Source: an uncultured Clostridia bacterium
GTDB taxonomy: Bacteria > Bacillota > Clostridia > Oscillospirales > Ruminococcaceae
Assembly: GCA_947383835.1 (NCBI GenBank)
Contig: CANDEV010000010.1
Span: 29,442-93,441, forward strand
Length of the DNA stretch: 64,000 nt
Direction: 5' to 3'
Below are positions 54,508-61,144 of the stretch, piece by piece. Every line of letters starts with the position of its first letter. The stretch's first letter is position 1. The notes beneath the pieces are model-generated. The model searched no databases. It was not told the origin of the DNA and saw only the letters and a program-made list of their open reading frames with translations. A program made the position numbers and the translations under genes.

Positions 54508-55080
54508 ATGTCATGTGCAAGCTGTTCTAATAATAATTACACCATAAACAGCGTAAGCAATTCAAATACAACCGACTGCTCCTGCGGATCAAATGCGGGA
54601 TCGGGAGCCTCCTGCCAATGCAGGCTTGCCGTAACGGTGGACGACGATTATATTCCCTGCACAATACCGCAGAATTATTTTGATGTTGCCGTCAGAAACA
54701 GAAGCGGCGAGCTTGTCGCCTCCGGCAAGGTTGCAGGCGGAAGCTCAATTATCTTCACCCTGCCCTCTGAAGGCGAATATGCTGTAACTGTAACAGGCGG
54801 CATATGCGCTTCGCCAAGAGCGCAGACAAGGCGCGTAAGGTGCTGCTGCGACTCGGCAAACGGCGTAACATTCATATTTATGAAGCTTGATCAGGACTGT
54901 GTTCACAGACCTCCTCACCACTGCTGCTGCTGTTGTCCTCCGGTCCCAAGACCACCCGCACCGCCGTGCCCTCCGCCGAGACCCCCAAGACCTCCCCGTC
55001 CCCCGCATGATTTTCCTTGCGGAGACATTGACCCCCATGATGTGATAATTATAGCCGAAGACGATTTGCAGGATCTGTAA
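54508..55080 (+). CDS. Cys/Pro-rich protein with beta-sandwich core (190 aa)
   Basis: I do not recognise a family. Residues 1-38 are a Cys/Ser/Asn-rich head (MSCASCSNNNYTINSVSNSN, then TDCSCGSNAGSGASCQC). Residues about 40-115 resemble a transthyretin/CnaB-like beta domain (FDVAVRNRSGELVASGKV, FTLPSEGEYAVTVTGG). Then comes CCCDSANGVTFIFMKL, and a tail with HHCCCCCPP followed by Pro/Arg/Cys repeats (PPRPPRPPRPP) ending in acidic residues. There is no signal peptide. The composition recalls spore-coat or metal-binding cytoplasmic proteins. Regulated expression is suggested by the leader. It has an AAAGGA ribosome site and its own terminator. Confidence 0.72.
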   Translation: MSCASCSNNNYTINSVSNSNTTDCSCGSNAGSGASCQCRLAVTVDDDYIPCTIPQNYFDVAVRNRSGELVASGKVAGGSSIIFTLPSEGEYAVTVTGGICASPRAQTRRVRCCCDSANGVTFIFMKLDQDCVHRPPHHCCCCCPPVPRPPAPPCPPPRPPRPPRPPHDFPCGDIDPHDVIIIAEDDLQDL

Positions 55081-55090
55081 ATAAGCAATA

Positions 55091-55127
55091 AAAACCCGTC
55101 CCCAAGACATTTGGGGACGGGTTTTTT
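55091..55127 (+). terminator. Terminator of the Cys/Pro-rich gene
   Basis: AAAACCCGTCCCC pairs perfectly with GGGGACGGGTTTT over a 9-nt loop, followed by TT. It is also usable for the converging yjfB-like gene. The stem is similar to the type C arm. Confidence 0.88.
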
Positions 55128-55140
55128 GTTTGCCTGTCGA

Positions 55141-55332
55141 TCATGCGCGTACATTTAAAAGCGCGCCGTTATCGCCCGGAAAAACGGGAGTGGACATGGC
55201 TTCGATAAGATTGGAAGCCATTTCTGTGTTTGTGTCCATTACCTTTTTCAACATGACGGTCTCTAAGCTCTGCTGAGTTTTTACAGCGCTCATGGTCATA
55301 GACATTTCAGCGATAGAATTGGCTAATTCCAT
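55141..55332 (-). CDS. YjfB family putative motility protein (63 aa)
   Basis: Starting at ATG 55332 (GGGAGG 7 nt upstream) the protein reads MELANSIAEMSMTMSAVKTQ, then TQQSLETVMLKKVMDTNTE and a C-terminal NGALLNVRA. The N-terminal helix, MSAVKTQQS and LNVRA-type end match the YjfB_motility family of small proteins found in flagellated Firmicutes. The role is unknown. It follows the soluble chemoreceptor gene by 96 bp on the same strand, supporting a motility link. Confidence 0.82.
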   Translation of the reverse strand: MELANSIAEMSMTMSAVKTQQSLETVMLKKVMDTNTEMASNLIEAMSTPVFPGDNGALLNVRA

Positions 55333-55428
55333 ATTCAAACCTCCCAACAGTAAATTTATACTATCCGCCCGATCAGCCGAAAATCCTGCGCATAGACTTC
55401 CGAAAAGACCTTGCAGCAAGTACCTTTA

Positions 55429-56457
55429 TCAATAATTTTCTTCCGAACCGCTTGAAAGGGCGGCGTCATGAAGCTTGCCGAGCATTTCGGAAAGCGCCTT
55501 AAGATCGTTGCAGCATTTTGTTATAACATCAGTAGTAGCTGATATCCGGTCGCTCATGTCGTTTGAGCGGCTTGTTATAGATTTCATAGCTTTCTCAATG
55601 CTGTCTGCCGAAGCCTTGCTGGTCTCTGCAAGCGCTCTTACCTCCTGTGCGATAACAGAGAAGCCCTTGCCGCTTTCCTTTGCCCTTGAAGCTTCGATCG
55701 AGGCGTTAAAGCCAAGTATCTTTGTGTTGAGCGCAACATTCTGAATGGTTTTGACCGTTTCCGAAGCCTTTGACACCTCGTTTGCGGATTCTCCCGCGAT
55801 TTCGCTGACGCCCTCGAAAATTCCGATAAGCTCGTTCATCTCGTTTGTAGCCTTGCGGACGGTGTTTTCCGAATCCTTTATTTTCCTGAGCATGGACTGA
55901 TTAAGACTGACCATGCTGTCTCCCGTATTATTTGCGATATAGCTGCTGTATGCCGTCTCGGAAAGTATCTTTGCGATAATGCAGAGGAAATCGGCAGCAG
56001 CGTCTATCTTTTCCTTTTCAATGATCTTGACTTTTTTCAGAGCCTTTATGTACTCGCTGGGATTGATATTCAGATCCTGGGCAATTTTTATGAATTTCTT
56101 TTCGTTAGGCTCTTCGGTGAGCACCTGTCCGCCGATGATCGAGCCGATAAACTCGCCGTTTACCATTATCGGCGCAGCAAAATCCACAAGTCCCGCGTGG
56201 CAGTAATAAGCGACTGCCTTACCTGTCTTCATGGTTTGTTCTCCGCCGTTTTTATCGCAGAGACCGCACCTTGCGCAGCCTATTTTTGATTTTCGGGTAT
56301 AGTTCATGCAGAAATCGGTAAAATTGCTTCCTTCTGTTACAGCTGCGCCGCTTGCGTCCGTAGTAAGGGCAGCCATTCCGGTAAGTCTGGCAAAGCCGTC
56401 CTGTATTTCCTGCAAGGTCGCAACATCTATCAGATCGGTAAGTTTAATATCGAGCAT
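55429..56457 (-). CDS. Soluble chemoreceptor: PocR domain plus methyl-accepting signalling domain
   Basis: This 342-residue cytoplasmic receptor has an N-terminal PocR ligand-binding domain (about 1-165: LTDLIDVATLQEIQDGFARL, C-x2-C-x2-C in IGCARCGLCDKNGG, AYYCHAGLVDFAAPI, IIGGQVLTEEP). A linker helix and then an MCP hairpin with the tip EVRALAETSKASADSIEKAM and LNTKILGFNASIEASRAKES follow. No membrane segment or HAMP is present. PocR domains bind small diols or hydrocarbon-derived ligands and may hold a redox-active Cys cluster. It would pass the signal to CheA and the flagella encoded at the left edge. Confidence 0.92.
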   Translation of the reverse strand: MLDIKLTDLIDVATLQEIQDGFARLTGMAALTTDASGAAVTEGSNFTDFCMNYTRKSKIGCARCGLCDKNGGEQTMKTGKAVAYYCHAGLVDFAAPIMVNGEFIGSIIGGQVLTEEPNEKKFIKIAQDLNINPSEYIKALKKVKIIEKEKIDAAADFLCIIAKILSETAYSSYIANNTGDSMVSLNQSMLRKIKDSENTVRKATNEMNELIGIFEGVSEIAGESANEVSKASETVKTIQNVALNTKILGFNASIEASRAKESGKGFSVIAQEVRALAETSKASADSIEKAMKSITSRSNDMSDRISATTDVITKCCNDLKALSEMLGKLHDAALSSGSEENY

Positions 56458-56511
56458 AGGATTACCCCCTGTATAATAATTTTATTAAATTTTTCGCCGT
56501 GTATTTAATAA

Positions 56512-56540
56512 ATTATACACTATTTTTCCTCTGTTGTCAA
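56512..56540 (-). promoter_or_regulatory. Consensus promoter of the chemoreceptor gene
   Basis: TTGACA (56535-56540), 17 bp, TATAAT (56512-56517) on the minus strand, 55 nt before the start. Confidence 0.88.
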
Positions 56541-56589
56541 GTGAAAAAATACACTGCGCCTGAAAATAAAATTTTATGATTTCCGTCCA

Positions 56590-56618
56590 TTGACTTTAAT
56601 TTGCATATAGGGTATAAT
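56590..56618 (+). promoter_or_regulatory. Consensus promoter of the flavin reductase gene
   Basis: TTGACT (56590-56595), 17 bp, TATAAT (56613-56618), 32 nt before the ATG. Confidence 0.85.
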
Positions 56619-56649
56619 ATATTGAAATACATCAAACGGGAGAATTTCT

Positions 56650-57219
56650 ATGAGAACAAATTTAAAAGCAGGGACTCTCCTTGCGCCCCTGCCTGCGGTC
56701 ATGGTAACAAGCGGTACGCCGGAGCAAGCCAATGTGCTTACCGTCGCATGGACAGGGATCATAAACACACGTCCGCCAATGACATATATTTCCGTCAGAC
56801 CGACTCGGTATTCCTATAATATCATCAAAGAAAGCGGAGAGTTCGTGATAAATCTCACTACATCCAAAATGGTTAGGGAAACCGACTTCTGCGGCGTAAA
56901 AAGCGGCAGGGACGTCCCCAAAATAAAAAAATGCGGGCTTCATCTTACTGCCGCGGCTGCTGTCAGCGCGCCGATAATCGAGGAAAGCCCCCTTGCTCTG
57001 GAGTGCAGAGTGACCGACATAAAGCCCCTTGGAAGCCATGATATGTTTACCGCGGAAATTTTGTCGGTAAGCGTTGACGAACGGTACATTGACAGCAAAG
57101 GCAAAATAAATCTTAATCAGGCGGGACTTATGGCGTATTCCCACGGTGAATATTTCGCCCTCGGCAGAAAGCTGGGGAGCTTCGGCTATTCCGTCAGAAA
57201 GCGCGGGAATTCCCGCTGA
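56650..57219 (+). CDS. Flavin reductase-like FMN-binding protein
   Basis: This 189-residue split-barrel protein binds FMN and reduces it or uses it with NAD(P)H. It has VTSGTPEQANVLTVAWTGII (substrate/FMN loop), RPPMTYISVRPTRYSYNIIK, then ESGEFVINLTT and DFCGVKSGRDVPKI, the DIM6/flavin reductase domain pattern seen in clostridial flavoredoxin-like proteins. It is normal in length. It diverges from the chemoreceptor gene, and both use strong promoters. The electron acceptor is unknown. Confidence 0.9.
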   Translation: MRTNLKAGTLLAPLPAVMVTSGTPEQANVLTVAWTGIINTRPPMTYISVRPTRYSYNIIKESGEFVINLTTSKMVRETDFCGVKSGRDVPKIKKCGLHLTAAAAVSAPIIEESPLALECRVTDIKPLGSHDMFTAEILSVSVDERYIDSKGKINLNQAGLMAYSHGEYFALGRKLGSFGYSVRKRGNSR

Positions 57220-57239
57220 GACGCGTAAATTTTAAGAAC

Positions 57240-57475
57240 CTGTCTTCACAAGATGCGTGTGCGGATTTTTGACAAAATTTTGCCGATGACAAGGCAAAAA
57301 TACGCAGAAATACGCGGGTATTTCAAGGATTTTTAACGCAGTCAGCGGCGAAAGATTGCCGAAAAGACGTGCGCGCAGCTTGTGAAGACGGGTTCTGAGG
57401 AAATACCGCACAAAGACCGCTGTGCATATGTGCAGCAACGGCTTAGCCGCTCTTTGTGCGGTATTTCCTTGATTG
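57240..57475. repeat. Dispersed intergenic repeat, copy 2, with a 17-bp perfect stem
   Basis: GGAAATACCGCACAAAG (57399-57415) pairs perfectly with CTTTGTGCGGTATTTCC (57452-57468). Inside lies GCTTAGCCGCTC, also seen at 39868-39889. A related inner block (ACGCGGGTATTTCAAGGATT) matches 39800-39830. No coding capacity. Confidence 0.65.
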
Positions 57476-57504
57476 CCCCGCCGGATAGTATACACGACAT
57501 TTTA

Positions 57505-58656
57505 TCAAGCCGGCTGAACAGCATTCATCATAGTAACTATCAGCGCGGCTGTGATCCAAAGCATTACAGGTATGCTTGTTATTATCCACATCATTTTTTT
57601 GCCGAAAGGCATATACCTTGACTTCATTGTTACGCCGAAGCAGTCGCTGTGCCGATATAAAAACTGTATTGTAAATATAAGCCCGATAATAAGCGTGGAA
57701 AATAAATACAAAATACTGAACGTCCGCCCGTGGCTTTCCTCGGTATTGTATCTGACAAGAAACAGCCCGAAAGTATAAACGCTGACGGTAAGCCGCATTA
57801 CCGCGCCCGAAAGCACCGAGCCTGTGCGTATAGTGAAATATCTTATCGTTATCGCCGCCGCAAAGTAAAAAAGGAACTGTGAAAAATCATAACAGAACGC
57901 CGCGGTGATAAAGCTTGTAAGGACAAGAGCAACGCCGTCCCCGAACTGCCGCATAAGCTGAAGGATTATCCCGCCGGAGCAAAGCTCGCTGATCACAGGG
58001 ATAATAATGATTTGCGTAACGATAACATAAGCCCAGCCAAGTCCGGTTGCCGGAAGCTCCGTGACGCCGCCCGAACCGTCTGTCCGAAAAATCATTTTAA
58101 GTATCTCTGTCATACAGCAGCAGACTCCGCCTATAAGCACAGCCGCAGGGATACAGGCTTTGAACATCGGCTTGTTTCCTATCTTCACGGGCAGCATTAC
58201 TTTAAAGGGCAGCTTGAAGCCTATCACAAGCATAAGCGCGGGTATCATTACCGACAGCACCTCTGTAATAAATTTAATCGTTATCAGCAGATTTTCGCTG
58301 CCGTAGAGCCTGCCTGTAAAAATATCATAGCTGACGTCAAGTCCCATTGACCCCAAAAGCTCAGGCAGGAGGTACACCGAAAACGCGTCAAAGAACAGCC
58401 TGAACAAAAGCACCGAGCCGAGCACCGTAAGAGTCCGCCGCAACGCCTTGGCTTCATGTACCTCGGGAGCGTCCTTGATAAAGCCCACGCCGTCCTGATA
58501 TGTAAGCTGATTTGGATTTTCCGCAAAATAAAAGCCTGCCGAATCCTTGTTGCGTTTGCGCCACTGCTTGTAGCTTTCGTTGTAGGATTTATCCTGATAC
58601 CGCCAGTTGAGTCTGTCCTCGCCGTTTTCCGTATGCTCATGGACGCTTGCTTTCAA
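57505..58656 (-). CDS. CPBP-like membrane protein with degenerate protease motifs
   Basis: This protein of about 383 residues probably starts at TTG 58656 (GGGGAGG 8 nt upstream). A soluble N-terminal part of about 100 residues with WRYQDKSYNESYKQWRKRN and FAENPNQLTYQDGVGF precedes eight or so hydrophobic segments. The stretch VTQIIIIPVISELCSGGIIL is in the position of the CPBP motif EExxxR. Here only SEL-CSGG remains, and the later FxxxH helix is replaced by FCYDFSQFLFYF. So it looks like a CPBP (Abi) relative without protease activity. It is followed by a dispersed repeat. The function is unknown. Confidence 0.7.
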   Translation of the reverse strand: MKASVHEHTENGEDRLNWRYQDKSYNESYKQWRKRNKDSAGFYFAENPNQLTYQDGVGFIKDAPEVHEAKALRRTLTVLGSVLLFRLFFDAFSVYLLPELLGSMGLDVSYDIFTGRLYGSENLLITIKFITEVLSVMIPALMLVIGFKLPFKVMLPVKIGNKPMFKACIPAAVLIGGVCCCMTEILKMIFRTDGSGGVTELPATGLGWAYVIVTQIIIIPVISELCSGGIILQLMRQFGDGVALVLTSFITAAFCYDFSQFLFYFAAAITIRYFTIRTGSVLSGAVMRLTVSVYTFGLFLVRYNTEESHGRTFSILYLFSTLIIGLIFTIQFLYRHSDCFGVTMKSRYMPFGKKMMWIITSIPVMLWITAALIVTMMNAVQPA

Positions 58657-58751
58657 AATGTTCACCTCCCCTTTCGGAAAAAAATCAAGAGGCAAGAGCT
58701 GAAGCTTGCCGTTATCATATTATAGAACTCCAACAAAATAATAACCGTATC

Positions 58752-58819
58752 TGTAGGGGACGGGTTTCCCGTCCCGCTGTTTCATAATTGCGGGCGGGGA
58801 GACCCCACCCCTGCAAAAG
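58752..58819. repeat. Full type C palindromic repeat, copy 2 (inverted relative to 53141)
   Basis: GTAGGGGACGGGTTTCCCGTCCC opens the element and GCGGGCGGGGAGACCCCACCCC-TGC closes it; this is the reverse order of the modules at 53141. It lies in the 58657-59296 gap, about 95 bp upstream of the CPBP-like gene start, not at a stop codon. Confidence 0.82.
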
Positions 58820-58904
58820 GCATTATTTTATAGGATTGCTATAATTATATCACATAATTGTAGATATATATTTAATGTGCAATTAAAATATATTGACAAA
58901 TAAA

Positions 58905-59027
58905 ATGCGTACCCTATAAAAATAGGGTACGCATAAGCCTATTAAATAACCCCTATTCCGCTTCGAATCAAGGGATATTTAACAGGTTGGGCAAGCGGAT
59001 ATGGAACTTAATTCCATATCCGCTTGC
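58905..59027. terminator. Two strong hairpins in the gap before the ABC exporter
   Basis: ATGCGTACCCTA pairs with TAGGGTACGCAT (58905-58934), and GCAAGCGGATATGGAA pairs perfectly over 16 bp with TTCCATATCCGCTTGC (58991-59027), followed by TTTGTATT. They isolate the exporter genes from upstream reading. The rest of the 640-bp gap 58657-59296 has no gene that I can see. Confidence 0.6.
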
Positions 59028-59253
59028 TTTGTATTCGCTTAATGAGCATAAACAATTCGTTTATTGTGGTATACTCCCAAGTACGTTTTCTGTAATCATC
59101 GGATTCAACTGTGAATTGAATTTTTCATAAAACAATAATGCCGTATATTGACATTGTTGTGCATAATAGATATAATAATTATATCTGCCATACTTGTTTC
59201 AAAATAATTTTTATTTTTCGGCAAACCAAATCCACTTTTTGCACACTATATTA

Positions 59254-59265
59254 TTGAACGTTCAA
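59254..59265. promoter_or_regulatory. Palindromic operator before the ABC exporter genes
   Basis: TTGAACGTTCAA is a perfect 12-bp palindrome, directly after a TATATT -10-like hexamer and 32 bp before the start codon. Its form suits a TetR- or MarR-type repressor, but no such gene adjoins. Confidence 0.55.
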
Positions 59266-59296
59266 AAACAAAAATAAAAAGAACAGAGGCGATAGT

Positions 59297-61144
59297 ATGA
59301 AAAAGAAAAAGGACGAAAATCAAAATCCGTACCACAAGGAATACGGACTGTTCAGCAATATGCGGTATGTAATGGGAAATATGTTTAAATATGTGCCGAA
59401 AATGCGGCTGTATATTCCCGTGGGCATTGTCTGTGCGCCGCTTATGCAGTATCTGTGGAGCTTCATTACCAAATTCGTTATCGACATGATAACAGGCGAA
59501 AGCGGCTGGGAAAATCTGCTGTGGCTTATCGGGTTGGTAACGGCGGTGCAGATCGTATCAACATTGCTGAACACCTGGCGCGGCAGCAAACAGGGTTGGT
59601 TTGTATTTGCAAGAACGAAAATGCTGGTGGAGTTCAACAGAAAAATTATGACCGTCGATTTCAAAAATACCGAGGACTCGGACGTTATGGACTGCCGCGA
59701 AAAGGGCGGCAGAGCGGCGAACAGCAATAATCAGGGTATTGAGGGCATGATGAGATATACGGTCAGTCTGCTTGAAAGCTCGGCGGTAGCGGCAGTGGGT
59801 ATCGTGATCTTGGGTACTATGAATATTTGGGTCGTACTCGTTTTAATTATACTGTCCGCAATTGCGTTCGCTTCAAAGGATCACGCCAACAAAAAGTGCA
59901 AAAAAGAGGTTTGGGATCCCCTTGCCAACTGGTGGCGCAGGAATAATTACATGAGCAATACCACCTGCGATTTTGCCGCCGCCAAGGATATAAGAATGTT
60001 CGGCTTGCGGGAATGGTTGACGGAAAAATTCAAAAGGGAAAAACTGACAAGATACGAGGCGCAGAAAACCAATGAAAAAATTTGGCTGGGCTGTTCAATA
60101 TGTACCAACGTCTGCTTTGCAATGTCGCAGTTGGCAGTGTACGGCTGGCTTTTGTACAAGGCTTCAATGGGCGAAATGACTATAGGTAATTTCAGCTTTT
60201 ACGTAGCGGCGTCGACCTCTTTCTACACATATGTAAGGCAGATAATGGACAGCGCAGCCGAGCTTTTGCAGCGCAGCCGCGAGGTTGACGACTGGCGCAG
60301 CTTCCTCGATTTGGACGGCGGCGACCCCGACGACGGAAAGGAAGTCCCGGAATATGACAGCTATGAATTTGAGTTCAAGAACGTTTCCTTTAAATATCCA
60401 AAGGCGGAAAATTATGCGCTGAAAAATCTATCCCTGACCTTAAAGGCGGGACAGCGGCTTGCGGTTGTGGGACTTAACGGCGCGGGAAAAAGTACATTTA
60501 TAAAGCTTCTCCTCCGCCTGTACGAGCCTACCGAGGGGGAAATACTGCTGAACGGCGTTAATGTTCGGGAATACAGCAAAACAAGCTATTACCGAATTTT
60601 CGCTCCCGTTTTTCAGGAAGTGAATTTATTCGCGTTCCCTCTTGCGGAAAACGTTTCAATGAAGTCCCCCGACAATACCGATAAGGTTCTTTCGGAGCAA
60701 TGTCTTAAAAAGGCAGGCTTCGGGGAGAAATTAAAGGAGCTGCCCTGCGGCGTTGACACGGAAATTTTAAAGGTCATTTACGACGACGGAACAGACCTGT
60801 CGGGGGGCGAAAAGCAGAAGCTTGCTCTTGCGAGGGCGCTCTATAAGGAAGCTCCCGTTGTGGTTCTGGACGAGCCTACAGCCGCTTTGGACGCGCTTGC
60901 GGAAAGCAAGCTGTACGGCGATTTCGACAAGCTTATCGGTGGAAAAACTGCGGTGTACATAAGCCACAGATTAAGCTCAACACAGTTCTGCAATGAAGTG
61001 GCAATGTTCAAGGACGGCGAAATGGTCGAGCTTGGCACTCACAGGGAGCTGCTTGAAAACGGCGGAGCATATGCCGAAATGTTTAAAATTCAGGCGCAGT
61101 ATTATGTTGACAGTTCCGATGAGGAGGCGATAGGAAATGTCTGA
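59297..61144 (+). CDS. ABC exporter half-transporter (membrane + ATPase), first subunit
   Basis: This 615-residue subunit has six membrane segments in the first ~330 residues (YIPVGIVCAPLMQYLWSFIT, SSAVAAVGIVILGTMNIWVV and on) and a C-terminal ATPase: Walker A VVGLNGAGKSTFIKLLL, Q-loop PVFQEVNLFAFP, signature LSGGEKQKLALARAL, Walker B VVVLDEPTAALDAL and H-loop ISHRLSS. It overlaps the second subunit by 8 nt, so a heterodimer is expected. Both subunits look catalytically competent. Substrates in this group include peptides and drugs. A TTGAACGTTCAA palindrome precedes it. Confidence 0.92.
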   Translation: MKKKKDENQNPYHKEYGLFSNMRYVMGNMFKYVPKMRLYIPVGIVCAPLMQYLWSFITKFVIDMITGESGWENLLWLIGLVTAVQIVSTLLNTWRGSKQGWFVFARTKMLVEFNRKIMTVDFKNTEDSDVMDCREKGGRAANSNNQGIEGMMRYTVSLLESSAVAAVGIVILGTMNIWVVLVLIILSAIAFASKDHANKKCKKEVWDPLANWWRRNNYMSNTTCDFAAAKDIRMFGLREWLTEKFKREKLTRYEAQKTNEKIWLGCSICTNVCFAMSQLAVYGWLLYKASMGEMTIGNFSFYVAASTSFYTYVRQIMDSAAELLQRSREVDDWRSFLDLDGGDPDDGKEVPEYDSYEFEFKNVSFKYPKAENYALKNLSLTLKAGQRLAVVGLNGAGKSTFIKLLLRLYEPTEGEILLNGVNVREYSKTSYYRIFAPVFQEVNLFAFPLAENVSMKSPDNTDKVLSEQCLKKAGFGEKLKELPCGVDTEILKVIYDDGTDLSGGEKQKLALARALYKEAPVVVLDEPTAALDALAESKLYGDFDKLIGGKTAVYISHRLSSTQFCNEVAMFKDGEMVELGTHRELLENGGAYAEMFKIQAQYYVDSSDEEAIGNV

